Shown piece after piece: positions 42,368 through 50,969 of a DNA stretch of 64,000 nucleotides. Source of the stretch: Nonomuraea glycinis (GTDB taxonomy: Bacteria > Actinomycetota > Actinomycetes > Streptosporangiales > Streptosporangiaceae); the NCBI RefSeq assembly GCF_014646515.1, contig NZ_BMNK01000007.1:64398-128397 (forward strand), given 5' to 3'. Each line of letters begins with the position of its first letter. The stretch's first letter is position 1. The position numbers were made by a program, and so were the translations under genes. The notes below the pieces were generated by a model that worked only from the letters and a program-made list of their open reading frames with translations, ran no database searches and was not told the DNA's origin.

Positions 42368-43507
42368 TCAGAAGAGGCTCCCCTTCTGGGGCAGGTCCAC
42401 GACGCCGGCGAGGGCCAGCGCGGTCACGGCGAGCGCGGTCGCCAGCACCAGCCAGGTGACCGGGTGGCCGATGTTGAGCGTCCAGGAGGAGCCGAGGCGG
42501 GCGGGCACGAGCAGCGCGGGGTCGGACCGGTTGGCGTAGACGGCGCCCGCCAGGAACCAGTGCCTGTCGTCGTCGCGCTGGACGACCCCGGACTCCTCCT
42601 CTTCCTCGCCGGGCAGCGCGGGCAGGCGGTGTCCCGCCCGGCCGACGCGTGCCTCCCATATCAGCCAGGGGACCAGAAGGGCGGCGATCGGCAGATAGGC
42701 GGTGACCCGCCAGAAGAGGGTGAACGGGACGATCTCCCACAGCGGCAGGGCCGACAGGAGCAGGCCCAGGTTGAGGCAGGCGGCCGACACCAGCGACAGC
42801 ACGGCGACGCCGCGCAGGTAGACGCGGTAGCGGCGGGCCGAGCCCGTGGGCTTGGCCGCGTCGAGGTCGGGGCGAGCCCGCAGCACGACGTAGATCATCG
42901 CGAGGACGACCAGGCCGATGGCGAGCTGGTAGATCACCGGCTCCAGGACGGCGGTGGGGGTCGCCGGGACGCGGCGGGCGGGGTCGATCCCGAAGCCGCG
43001 CCACAGCGGCAGCGTGGCCGGCGGCTCGCGGAGACGTGACCAGCCGAGGCCCGCCGTGACGAGCAGGACGGCCAGCCCCGGCAGCCCCCAGAGCCACGGC
43101 AGCCGGACCGGGTCGGTGCGGAAGGTGGTGTCGACGGTGACGCCCTGGCGTCCCTCGGCCTGCCAGCCGCCGGCCCGTTTGGCCCGGCGGATCCTGCGGT
43201 GGGCGCGGTAGTAGAGCGCGAGCTGGACCAGGCCTAGGGCGGTGGCGGTGACGCCGATGGCGGGCGGCCGGTCCGTCGCGGTGATGAGGGCCGTCACGGG
43301 GATCGAGACGACGGTGGCCACCGTGGCCGCGAGGACGGTCAGTCGCGCGTAGGCGCTGCGCTCGGCGACGACGGCCGGGTCGGACGCCCTGCCGGCGGAC
43401 ACCCGCACGCCGAAGGCCAGCGTCGCCCCGGCCAGCGCGGGCAGCGCCAGCATGAGGCAGGTGACCAGCGCGATGGCCGCCAGGTCGGCGGCCAGGAACA
43501 GCGTCAC
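42368..43507 (-). CDS. DUF1648/DUF5808 membrane protein
   Basis: A 379-residue membrane protein with about eight helices. The C-terminal RDDDRHWFLAGAVYANRSDP and LGSSWTLNIGHP are the DUF5808 signature; proteins of this kind (SdpI/DUF1648-related) usually accompany a YtrA-type GntR regulator. GTG at 43505-43507 overlaps the regulator stop (GTGA), so the two form an operon. Function is not known; a role in envelope stress or immunity has been suggested for related families. Confidence 0.82.
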   Translation of the reverse strand: MTLFLAADLAAIALVTCLMLALPALAGATLAFGVRVSAGRASDPAVVAERSAYARLTVLAATVATVVSIPVTALITATDRPPAIGVTATALGLVQLALYYRAHRRIRRAKRAGGWQAEGRQGVTVDTTFRTDPVRLPWLWGLPGLAVLLVTAGLGWSRLREPPATLPLWRGFGIDPARRVPATPTAVLEPVIYQLAIGLVVLAMIYVVLRARPDLDAAKPTGSARRYRVYLRGVAVLSLVSAACLNLGLLLSALPLWEIVPFTLFWRVTAYLPIAALLVPWLIWEARVGRAGHRLPALPGEEEEESGVVQRDDDRHWFLAGAVYANRSDPALLVPARLGSSWTLNIGHPVTWLVLATALAVTALALAGVVDLPQKGSLF

Positions 43508-43905
43508 GGCGTCATCCTCTCTTCCGACGCGAACCCGGCGAGGATCGCCGCACACCGTCGCATGACCTCCTCGCGGCCCAGGCCGTGGACGGTGGCCTCG
43601 GCCAAAAGCACCCGCATGCGCTCCTCCCAGTCTTCGGCGAATCCGGCCTCCGGCGGACCCGAGGAGTGATCTCGCCGGATGACCGCGCCGCTCTTGCGGT
43701 TGATCCGGATAACGCCCTGCTGCCGCAGGAGGTCGTACGCCTTGTTGACGGTGTGGAAGTTGATGCCGAAGTCCGCGGCTAGCTGCCGGGTGGACGGCAG
43801 CGGATCGCCCTCCCGCGCCTCTCCGCGAGCGACCGCTTCCACGACCCGGTCCCGGATCTGCAGGTAGATCGGGACCTCGCTGTCCAGATCAAGAGTCAAT
43901 TGCAC
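43504..43905 (-). CDS. GntR family regulator, YtrA subfamily
   Basis: A 133-residue regulator: winged helix (about residues 12-80) with LPSTRQLAADFGINFHTVNKAYDLL and a short helical tail, the YtrA layout. Such regulators control adjacent ABC exporters and membrane proteins. It starts at GTG 43903-43905. The divergent ABC genes and the co-transcribed DUF5808 gene are the likely targets. A good -10 (TATATC, minus strand near 43921) lies in the divergent gap, with a direct repeat AGAACA at 43935 and 43944. Confidence 0.9.
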   Translation of the reverse strand: MQLTLDLDSEVPIYLQIRDRVVEAVARGEAREGDPLPSTRQLAADFGINFHTVNKAYDLLRQQGVIRINRKSGAVIRRDHSSGPPEAGFAEDWEERMRVLLAEATVHGLGREEVMRRCAAILAGFASEERMTP

Positions 43906-43975
43906 GGCCTGAGCCTACCTGATATACACCTAGTAGAACAGATAGAACATGACGCCAAAGTTCTGAGGGGGACAC

Positions 43976-44065
43976 ATGATCCAGAGGATCCGGCAAGGGA
44001 CGCCGACCGAGCACATCGCTCCCCGGGCCAGGCTGTTCGGCAGGACGGGCGCGGTGGTCGCGTGA
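43976..44065 (+). CDS. Possible 29-residue small protein upstream of the ABC genes
   Basis: An ORF of 29 codons begins at ATG 43976 after GAGGGGGACAC, a very good ribosome site. It ends in a TGA that overlaps the GTG start of the ABC ATPase gene (GTGA). The peptide is basic and arginine-rich (MIQRIRQGTP to GRTGAVVA) with no membrane helix. It may be a real small protein or a leader whose translation couples to the ATPase. Unknown function. Confidence 0.4.
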   Translation: MIQRIRQGTPTEHIAPRARLFGRTGAVVA

Positions 44066-44946
44066 CCGGCATTCAGGTGCGCGGCCTGACCAAGAGGTTC
44101 GGACCCGTCGCGGCCGTCACCGACCTCAGCTTCGACGTCACACCGGGGACGGTCACCGGCTTTCTGGGACCCAACGGCGCGGGCAAGACCACCACCATGC
44201 GGATGCTGCTCGGTCTGGTCACCCCGACCTCCGGCACCGCCACGATCGGCGGCAGGCGCTACGCCGACCTGCCCAGGCCCACGGCGACCGTCGGCGCGCT
44301 GCTCGACGGTTCGGGCTTCCATCCCGCCCACACCGCCCTGGACCATCTACGCGTCTACGCCCGGATGGGCGGCTACGACGCCGGGCGCGTCGAGCGGGTG
44401 GCCGAGGAGACAGGGGTGTCGGCGTTCGCCCGGCGCATCACGCGCGAGCTGTCCACCGGCATGCGGCAGCGGCTCAACCTCGCCACCGCCCTGCTCGGCG
44501 ACCCCCGGGTGCTGCTGCTCGACGAGCCGGGCAACGGCCTCGACCCCGAGGGCATCGCCTGGCTGCGCGGATTCCTGCGGGAGCGGGCCGCGCGGGGCTG
44601 CGCGGTGCTGGTCTCCAGCCACCAGCTCGCCGAGGTCGAGCAGGTGGCCGACCGGGTCGTGGTGATCCAGCAGGGGCGGCTGGTCGCGACCGCCACCACC
44701 GCCGAGCTGGCCGGCGCGCGCAGCGTGCTGGTGCGGTCACCACGGACGGACCTGCTCCGGACGTGCCTGCCGGCCGAGGGCGGCGAGGTGGAGGAGGCCG
44801 GATCGGGCGCCCTGCGCGTCCACGGCCTGACCACCGAGCAGGTGGCCACCGCCGCGGCGGCCCACGGCGTCCCGCTGTACGAGATCACCCCCGAACGCCC
44901 CACGCTGGAGAAGGCGTTCCTGCACCTGACGAAGGAGTCCCGATGA
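44062..44946 (+). CDS. ABC transporter ATP-binding protein
   Basis: A 294-residue ATPase: Walker A GPNGAGKTT, signature LSTGMRQRLNLA (variant of LSGGQ), Walker B VLLLDEPGNGLDPEG, H-loop SSHQLAEVEQ. The STGMRQR signature and PGNGLDPEG are common in actinobacterial BcrA-like ATPases. The GTG at 44062 is set by the overlap with the preceding small ORF and by the start of the ABC fold. It works with the permease coupled downstream (ATGA). Likely regulated by the divergent YtrA-type GntR protein. Confidence 0.9.
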   Translation: MTGIQVRGLTKRFGPVAAVTDLSFDVTPGTVTGFLGPNGAGKTTTMRMLLGLVTPTSGTATIGGRRYADLPRPTATVGALLDGSGFHPAHTALDHLRVYARMGGYDAGRVERVAEETGVSAFARRITRELSTGMRQRLNLATALLGDPRVLLLDEPGNGLDPEGIAWLRGFLRERAARGCAVLVSSHQLAEVEQVADRVVVIQQGRLVATATTAELAGARSVLVRSPRTDLLRTCLPAEGGEVEEAGSGALRVHGLTTEQVATAAAAHGVPLYEITPERPTLEKAFLHLTKESR

Positions 44947-45737
44947 TCGCGCTCATCGCGGCGGAGTGGCGGCGCCTGACCACCACCAGGCTCTGGCTGT
45001 GGGGGCTGCTGGCCGCGCTCGGCAGCGGCGCTCTGACCGGCCTGCTCGCGCTCGTTGGCCCGGAGAACTTCACCCCTCCGATGCCGGGCCTGCACACCCC
45101 CGAGGGCGTCACCGCGCTGCTCGGCCTGCTCGGCTTCACCGCGTTCGTCCCCGCGCTGCTCGGCACGGCCGCCGTGGCCGGCGAATACCGGCACGGCACC
45201 GTCTCCACGACCGCGCTGTTCGCGCCCAGGCGCTGGACCTGGCTGGTCGCCAAGCTGGCGGCGTACACCGCGGGCGGGCTCGGCTACGGCGCGGTGGCCA
45301 CGGCGGTGGCGGCGGTCGGCCTGTTCGGCGCCGCTGCCCTCAACGGCGTCGAGCTCGGCCTGCCCGCCGGCGTGGTGTCGGCGCTGCTCGCCCGCATCGC
45401 CGCGACCATGGCCGTCTACACCCTGCTCGGCGTGGCCATGGGCGCCCTGCTGCGCAATCAGGTGACCGCGCTCGTCGTGGTCGGCGCGTACCTCTACCTG
45501 GCCGAGACCCTGCTGATGCTCATCCCGGGCGTCAAGGAGCTCTATCCCTTCCTGCCGGGCGGCGCGACCTCGGCGCTGACCGGGTTCACCCAGCTGGCCG
45601 ACGCGATCGCCGAGCAGACCGGCGGCGCCGCCGTCGCCCTGCTGTCCGCCCCGGCGGGCGGCCTGGTGCTGCTCGGCTATGCGCTGGTCGCCTCGGCGAT
45701 CGCCGTCCTGGTGCCGCTGCGGCGGGACATCACCTGA
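44943..45737 (+). CDS. ABC transporter permease (BcrB-like)
   Basis: A 264-residue membrane protein with six predicted helices. The pattern AAVAGEYRHGTVSTTALFAPRR after helix two is typical of ABC-2/BcrB-like permeases. It is coupled to the ATPase gene by ATGA. Together they form an exporter next to a YtrA-type regulator, a common arrangement in response to cell-envelope antibiotics. It overlaps the convergent OmpA-domain gene by 8 bp. Confidence 0.88.
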   Translation: MIALIAAEWRRLTTTRLWLWGLLAALGSGALTGLLALVGPENFTPPMPGLHTPEGVTALLGLLGFTAFVPALLGTAAVAGEYRHGTVSTTALFAPRRWTWLVAKLAAYTAGGLGYGAVATAVAAVGLFGAAALNGVELGLPAGVVSALLARIAATMAVYTLLGVAMGALLRNQVTALVVVGAYLYLAETLLMLIPGVKELYPFLPGGATSALTGFTQLADAIAEQTGGAAVALLSAPAGGLVLLGYALVASAIAVLVPLRRDIT

Positions 45738-47295
45738 CGGGCACCTGAAGCTCCTTGAAGCCGGCGATCTTCACCGTACGGGCGGAGGCGTCCGCGGGCA
45801 GTTCGAACAGGCCCCAGAACCGCCGGGACTGGCCGGGCCCGAACTTCTCGGTGGCCAGGCGCACGCCGGACACGTCGGTGCAGGCGCAGTAGGAGTCGAC
45901 GCCGTCGCCGGTGGGCACCTGGAGCCTGCCGGGCAGATAGGCGCGCCTGGCGGTCTCGTCGGTGAGCGTGATGTTGCTCGCCGCCTGGTATTTGAACGAC
46001 ATCCAGTCCTTGGCCAGGTGCAACTCGTTGAACCAGGCCTCGCCGTCGCCCTCGTTCGTGACGGTGTAGGTCAGCAGGCCCAGGCCGCCGGGCAGCCGGC
46101 GCAGGCCGTTCACCGCCAGGGAGATCGGCTGACCGTCCGCCGTGGCGGTGCCCGTCAGGCCGCTCTCGTCGGGGGTCTCGGGGGTCTCGGCGGGGGAGGC
46201 CGTGGCCGGTTCCGGCGCGGCGGGCCGGGGCTTGGCGAAGGTGACCGTGACCCGGCGGTTGCGCCGCTTGCCTTCCTCGGTGTCGTTGCCGTAGAGCGGG
46301 CTGCGGGAGCCGTACCCCTTGGCCTGGAACGTGATGCCCTGCCTGGTCACCAGCGGGGAGAGAGCCGCGCGCACGGCCTGGGCGCGGCGCCGCGACAGCG
46401 GGTCGTTGATGGCGTCGGTGCCGGAGGAGTCGGCGTGGCCCGCGACGCGCACGGCGGCGCCGGGCGAGGCGTCGATCAGCTTGGCGGTGCGTGCCAGGAT
46501 CGTCCGGGCCCGGCCGGTGAGCGTGGCCTTGTTCACCGCGAACAGCACGTCGGAGGAGAGGCTGACGCTCAGGTCCGCGCCGTCGTCGGTGGTCTCCTCC
46601 GTTCTGTCGAGGGACTGCGAGGGGGTCACGAGGCGGCGCGTGACGGTGGTGACGGGCTCGGCGTCGGGGTCGGGGACGTTCATGCCGGGCGGGGTGACGG
46701 GCGGCTCGTCGCTGATCGGCACGTCCGGCATGGGCGGGCCGAGGGGCGTGACGACCGTGGCGGTGTCCGGGTCGCCGGAGGGGGCCGGCAGGACCGCGTA
46801 CACGTCGATCGACCGGCCGGCGTCGATGAAGTAGCCGAGGTCGTCGCGGTCCTGGTCGCTGCAGAGGCAGGGGGAGCCGGCCGGCTTGTAGGGCAGGATC
46901 CAGGCGCGGGCGCGCTCGTCGAGCACGCCGATGCCCGAGGCCCACCGGATCTGGCCCAGCGGGCGGGTGCTGTCGCCCATCTCGCCGGTCCAGGGGATGT
47001 GCTCGCCGGTGCCCGTGTGGCTGAGCCTGAGCTGGGCGACCAGGTGCTTGCCCTTGACCCGGTTGAGCCCGACGACCTCGACCTTGAGGTCCGGGGTGAG
47101 GGTGCTGCGCGACTCGGCCAGGGCGGGCCGTCCGTCCAGGCCGCCGGGGCTCGGGCCGGGGGAGGAGGGCGGTACCGCCGGAGCCCTGGACGGAGGGGGC
47201 TCCGCAGGCGGTGCGGCCGTCGGGATGACACCACAGGCGGACAGCCCCGCCGCCATGAGGGGCGTGAGGAGCGCGACAGGGATCCGATAGTTCAC
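45730..47295 (-). CDS. Lipoprotein with C-terminal OmpA-like peptidoglycan-binding domain
   Basis: A 521-residue protein with a lipobox (LSAC at residues 18-21) and a proline-rich linker. The OmpA-like domain lies at about residues 245-355: FAVNKATLTGRA, then VAGHADSSGTD and LSRRRAQAVRAAL, with the arginine and aspartate that bind diaminopimelate. N- and C-terminal beta domains of unknown type flank it. In a Gram-positive cell it should link the membrane to peptidoglycan. It is transcribed alone, away from the LacI gene. Confidence 0.88.
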   Translation of the reverse strand: MNYRIPVALLTPLMAAGLSACGVIPTAAPPAEPPPSRAPAVPPSSPGPSPGGLDGRPALAESRSTLTPDLKVEVVGLNRVKGKHLVAQLRLSHTGTGEHIPWTGEMGDSTRPLGQIRWASGIGVLDERARAWILPYKPAGSPCLCSDQDRDDLGYFIDAGRSIDVYAVLPAPSGDPDTATVVTPLGPPMPDVPISDEPPVTPPGMNVPDPDAEPVTTVTRRLVTPSQSLDRTEETTDDGADLSVSLSSDVLFAVNKATLTGRARTILARTAKLIDASPGAAVRVAGHADSSGTDAINDPLSRRRAQAVRAALSPLVTRQGITFQAKGYGSRSPLYGNDTEEGKRRNRRVTVTFAKPRPAAPEPATASPAETPETPDESGLTGTATADGQPISLAVNGLRRLPGGLGLLTYTVTNEGDGEAWFNELHLAKDWMSFKYQAASNITLTDETARRAYLPGRLQVPTGDGVDSYCACTDVSGVRLATEKFGPGQSRRFWGLFELPADASARTVKIAGFKELQVPVR

Positions 47296-47347
47296 TTGAC
47301 AGATGATGTCGTAGTTCCCAAATGTCTGCTTACGTCCCCTGTGCTGG

Positions 47348-47378
47348 CTGAAATTTCAGTACGGTGAGATGAAGTTCA
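47348..47378 (+). promoter_or_regulatory. Two palindromic operator half-blocks before a LacI gene
   Basis: CTGAAATTTCAG (47348-47359) is a perfect 12-bp palindrome. TGAAGTTCA (47370-47378) is a second, shorter one, about two helical turns away. They lie just before the LacI-family start and suit autoregulation. Confidence 0.5.
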
Positions 47379-47393
47379 GTGATGGGGGGATCC

Positions 47394-48419
47394 ATGGGAC
47401 GGGTGCCTGGGCGGGCCACGCTCAAGGAGGTGGCCGATCGGGCGGGCGTCTCCATCGGCACCGCGTCCGCCGTCTTCTCCGGCAAGTCCTGGGTCTCGCC
47501 GGACACCGGCTCCGCCGTGCGGCGGGCGGCCGAGGACCTCGGCTATCGGCCGCGGGCCCGCCGGGCGGTCAGGGAGAGCGGGCTGATCGGGTTCGTCTCC
47601 TCGGTGAGCGACATGTTCTCGCCGTCGAACCCGTACTACGCCCCCGTCCTGTCCGGGGCGCAGCAGGCCTGCGCGGAGCTGGGGCTGTCGATGACGTACG
47701 AGGTGGTCCACCCCGGCGGCGACCGGCTGCCGCTGTGCGTGGAGCGTGAGCAGGTCAGCGGCCTGCTGGTGCTGAGCTTCGCGCCCGACCGCGACTACCT
47801 GCGCCGGATCCTCGACGCGGGGGTCACCTGCGTGCTGCTGGAGCACGCCGTCGAGGAGCTGCCCGTCGACCACATCCGGCACGACGACGAGACCGGCGGC
47901 TACCTCGCCACCCGCCACCTGCTGGAGCTCGGCCACACCGACCCGCCGCCCGCCGTCATCACCGCCGACGACCGGATCGTGCCCGCCGCCCGGCGGCTGG
48001 CCGGATACCGGCGGGCGCTGGCCGAGCACGGGCTGCGCGTGCCCTCCTCCTACGTCAGGCGCAGCGACTTCAGCTCCGCGCTCGGTTACGAGCAGATGGC
48101 GGCCCTGCTCGCGCTGCCGAAGCCGCCGACCGCCGTGTTCTGCGCCAACGACGAGTCGGCCCTGGGCGCGCTGGACGCGCTGCGCGACCGCGGGCTGAGC
48201 GTCCCTGGCGACGTCAGCGTCATCGGCTACGACGACGTCGCCATGTCCGCGCACGCCTCGCCGCCGCTCACCACCATCGCGGCCGACAAGGAGCTGCTGG
48301 GCGCGCAGGCGGTCTGGCATCTGGTGCAGCGCATCCAGCGGCCCGGCATGACCAGCCGCGACACCAAGCTGGCGGTTCGGTTGGTGCGGCGCCGCTCCAC
48401 GGCTGAACCTGCCGCTTGA
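47394..48419 (+). CDS. LacI family transcriptional regulator
   Basis: A 341-residue regulator. The helix-turn-helix is LKEVADRAGVSIGTASAVFS; a hinge helix follows at YRPRARRAVRES. The sensor domain ends with PTAVFCANDESALGALDAL and VSVIGYDDVAMSAHASP. ATG 47394 is chosen for the GGGGGG run 5 nt upstream; other in-frame starts lie at 47379 and 47382. No sugar genes adjoin, so the ligand is unknown. The palindromes before the gene suggest autoregulation. Confidence 0.9.
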   Translation: MGRVPGRATLKEVADRAGVSIGTASAVFSGKSWVSPDTGSAVRRAAEDLGYRPRARRAVRESGLIGFVSSVSDMFSPSNPYYAPVLSGAQQACAELGLSMTYEVVHPGGDRLPLCVEREQVSGLLVLSFAPDRDYLRRILDAGVTCVLLEHAVEELPVDHIRHDDETGGYLATRHLLELGHTDPPPAVITADDRIVPAARRLAGYRRALAEHGLRVPSSYVRRSDFSSALGYEQMAALLALPKPPTAVFCANDESALGALDALRDRGLSVPGDVSVIGYDDVAMSAHASPPLTTIAADKELLGAQAVWHLVQRIQRPGMTSRDTKLAVRLVRRRSTAEPAA

Positions 48420-48428
48420 TCAGTACGT

Positions 48429-48464
48429 ACCTCCACACATCGGACAAAGTGTGCCCATGGAGGT
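48429..48464 (+). promoter_or_regulatory. Hairpin that would mask the aminotransferase ribosome site
   Basis: ACCTCCA (48429-48435) is perfectly complementary to TGGAGGT (48458-48464), which contains the Shine-Dalgarno GGAGG. CAC/GTG inner pairs extend the stem. In RNA this would close the ribosome site; as DNA it could be an operator. Confidence 0.45.
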
Positions 48465-49631
48465 GTGGTGGAGCTCAGCCTTTTGCGCGCACAGGCGCAC
48501 AGCCCCTCGTACTTTTCGCTGATGAGGGGTTCGGTGGGACAGAGCGCCCCGGTGGACTTCTGCATCCCGTGCAACCCGTATTTCCCGACCCCGGACATCT
48601 TCGATCACCTGGGCCGGAACCTGGAGACGATCCTCAAGTTCTACCCCAGCGACGCCGACACCATCACCGCGGAGCTCAGCTCCACGCTCGGCCTGCACCC
48701 CAAGACGGTCGCCATGGGCAACGGCTCCACCGAGCTGATCACCTGGATCGACCACCTGCTGGTGCGGGAGAGCCTGGCGGTGCCCATCCCCACCTTCGGC
48801 CGCTGGACCGACCAGCCGATGGAGACCGGCAAGCGGGTCGACATGTTCCCGCTGCTGGAGAACCGCAACTTCGGCCTCGACGTCAACGAGTACGTCTCCT
48901 TCATCCGGATGCGCGGTTCGCGGGTGGCGGTGATCTGCAATCCGAACAACCCGGACGGCGGCTACCTGCCCAAGCATGAGGTGCTGCGGCTGCTGGACGA
49001 GCTCATCGACCTCGACCTGGTGATCGTGGACGAGTCGTTCGGCGACTTCGTCGACGCCGAGCCGTACCCCGGCGTGGCCGCCGAGGCGGCGGTGCGGCCG
49101 AACGTGATCGTGCTGCGCAGCCTGGGCAAGAACTTCGGCCTGCACGGCATCCGCTTCGGCTACATGGTGGCCAATCCGGCGCTGGCGGGCAAGGTGCGCG
49201 ACGCGCTGCCCAAGTGGAACCTCAACTCCTTCGCCGAGGTCGTCGTGTTCATGATGAAGCAGTTCATGGGCGAGTACCAGGAGAGCCTCAGGCGGCTGGC
49301 CCAGGACCGGCGGGCGATGTTCCACCAGCTCAGCTGCATGCCGGAGCTGTCGGTCTACGCCTCGCAGGGCAACTTCCTGCTGGTGAAGCTGCCCGCGGGG
49401 TTCGACGGGGTGCCGCTGCGTGACCACCTGCTCACCGAGCATGGCGTGTACGTGCGCGAATGCGGCAACAAGCTGGGGACGACCAGCCAGTTCCTGCGCC
49501 TGGTGGTGCGGCCGCAGGAGGACGTGCGCCGGCTGCTGGTCGGCATGACGCAGTTCCTCTACTCCGGCAGCCTGCACGAGACACCGGTCGTCGGCATGCA
49601 CCATCGGCACGTGAACCCGCTGTCCGCCTGA
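48465..49631 (+). CDS. PLP-dependent class I/II aminotransferase (HisC/CobD-like)
   Basis: A 388-residue fold-type I enzyme. Typical elements are ICNPNNPDGGYLP, LVIVDESFGDF and the PLP lysine in LRSLGKNFGLHGIRFGYMV, followed by the C-terminal arginine (FLRLVVRPQED). Closest in style to histidinol-phosphate aminotransferase and threonine-phosphate decarboxylase. No his or cob genes adjoin. The start is uncertain: GTG 48465 or 48468 lie very close to GGAGG; ATG 48522 is another option. Confidence 0.85.
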   Translation: MVELSLLRAQAHSPSYFSLMRGSVGQSAPVDFCIPCNPYFPTPDIFDHLGRNLETILKFYPSDADTITAELSSTLGLHPKTVAMGNGSTELITWIDHLLVRESLAVPIPTFGRWTDQPMETGKRVDMFPLLENRNFGLDVNEYVSFIRMRGSRVAVICNPNNPDGGYLPKHEVLRLLDELIDLDLVIVDESFGDFVDAEPYPGVAAEAAVRPNVIVLRSLGKNFGLHGIRFGYMVANPALAGKVRDALPKWNLNSFAEVVVFMMKQFMGEYQESLRRLAQDRRAMFHQLSCMPELSVYASQGNFLLVKLPAGFDGVPLRDHLLTEHGVYVRECGNKLGTTSQFLRLVVRPQEDVRRLLVGMTQFLYSGSLHETPVVGMHHRHVNPLSA

Positions 49632-49719
49632 CGGCGGTCACCCGCCGCCGGCGGGCGCTCGCGGCAGCCGTCCGGTGGGCATGATGGAAGGAGGCTGAAT
49701 CCCCCGAAAGGGTCCGCGT

Positions 49720-50463
49720 ATGCCACGCTTAGGCTTCGCCGTCTCCTGCTCCCTCCTGCCGTTCGGATTCGGGCTCTCCATCGTCCTGGTGCTACTGCTG
49801 GAGTGGCTGCGACCCGACCTCATCCCGTTCGAGCTCGGCACCTTCTGGTACGTCGAGCAACCGGTCTGGACCGCCTTCACCGACTCGCTGCTGCTGGCTT
49901 GGCCGCCGATGGCCGCCGGGTTGCTGCTGACGCTGATCAAACTGCCACCTCACCGTCAGCTCCAGCGGCAGCTCGCCTGGGGCGACGTCCCGCCGCCGGG
50001 ACGGGTCATCACGCTGGGCCCGTTCCAGCTCATCTTCCACAGCGCCCTGGAAGAGGTCCTGTTCCGGTGGCTGCTGTTCTACGCGGCCATCGCCGGGGCG
50101 GTGATCGCGGACTTCGTGGTGCTGGGCTTCGCCGGTCTGCACCCGATCCCGTGGATCTTCAACGAGGTGCTCATCCCGGTGACGGACTTCGCCACGGCCG
50201 GGCGGCTGCACGAGGTGCTGACCACCGCCCCGTGGGCGGTCGCCGCCGCCATCCTGACCAGCAACGGCCGCTTCCGCAACAGCCACACCTACCAGGGGCT
50301 GATCGGCTGGATCTGGTCGTGGTACCTGGGCATGTTCCTGTTCCTGGTCCTGTTCGAGCACGGCCTGGTGGCGGCGATCGCCGTGCACATCGCCTACAAC
50401 CTGGCCACCCTCCTCCTGCACGTGGCGATCACCGGCGTGCTGCCCCGCATCCTGATCGAGTGA
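49720..50463 (+). CDS. CPBP family intramembrane metalloprotease (CAAX/ABI)
   Basis: A 247-residue membrane protein with about six to seven helices. The family motifs are present: HSALEEVLFRWLLFY (EExxxR) and FEHGLVAAIAVHIAYNL (H and HxxxN). Such proteins cleave prenylated or bacteriocin-like substrates, or act in immunity and protein secretion. ATG 49720 follows an AAAGGGTCCGC region; GGAAGGAGG occurs 30 bp further up. It stands alone in direction before the Atu4866-like gene. Confidence 0.85.
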   Translation: MPRLGFAVSCSLLPFGFGLSIVLVLLLEWLRPDLIPFELGTFWYVEQPVWTAFTDSLLLAWPPMAAGLLLTLIKLPPHRQLQRQLAWGDVPPPGRVITLGPFQLIFHSALEEVLFRWLLFYAAIAGAVIADFVVLGFAGLHPIPWIFNEVLIPVTDFATAGRLHEVLTTAPWAVAAAILTSNGRFRNSHTYQGLIGWIWSWYLGMFLFLVLFEHGLVAAIAVHIAYNLATLLLHVAITGVLPRILIE

Positions 50464-50568
50464 GCCGAACGTGGGTGTGCCGCACCCCGGAGAGCGGCGG
50501 TCTGGTTGCGGCGTTGGCGCCGGGTCAGGGTGGGGAGCATGACCGGCTCACCTTGGAAGGCACTGACC

Positions 50569-50874
50569 ATGATCAGGAGACTGCTGCTCCTTCTCGTCGC
50601 CATGGGCGCCCTGAACGCCTGTGACCGTCCGGCCACGCCGCATCCGTACGTGGGGATGTGGGTGACCGCCGACGGGCGGATCCGGCAGGAGCTGCTGCCC
50701 GACGGGCGTTACGAGGAGGCACGGGACGGGCGCGAGCGCGCCTACACCGGCGGCTACACGGTGACCGGCGACCACATCGACTACGTGGACGACACCGGCT
50801 TCACCGCCGACGGCACCTTCGTCAGCCCGGACGTCCTCCACCACGGCGGCATGGTCATGCACCGCGAACGCTGA
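50569..50874 (+). CDS. Atu4866 domain lipoprotein
   Basis: A 101-residue protein. A short signal with a lipobox-like end (ALNAC) is followed by HPYVGMWVTADGRIRQELLP and GGYTVTGDHIDYVDDTGF, characteristic of the Atu4866 beta-barrel family of unknown function. ATG 50569 with GGAAGG 8 nt upstream places the signal correctly; ATG 50539 would add ten residues before it. A hairpin begins at the stop codon. Confidence 0.82.
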   Translation: MIRRLLLLLVAMGALNACDRPATPHPYVGMWVTADGRIRQELLPDGRYEEARDGRERAYTGGYTVTGDHIDYVDDTGFTADGTFVSPDVLHHGGMVMHRER

Positions 50875-50908
50875 CCGTACAGGCCTTCAGGCGCCTTAAG
50901 GCGTACGG
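50875..50908 (+). terminator. Hairpin after the Atu4866 gene
   Basis: CCGTAC/GTACGG plus GCCTT/AAGGC form a stem with a small bulge immediately after the stop codon. Confidence 0.55.
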
Positions 50909-50969
50909 GGCCGGGCGTCCGGACTTATGGCCGTACGGCGGGTGCTGGGGCTCAAGGCGGGCCGGGGAG

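Noticed and set aside
49632-49719. Small gene between the aminotransferase and the CPBP protease
   Set aside because: Only a few codons would fit; the sequence is a short CGGCGG/CCGCCG hairpin and a promoter-like gap.
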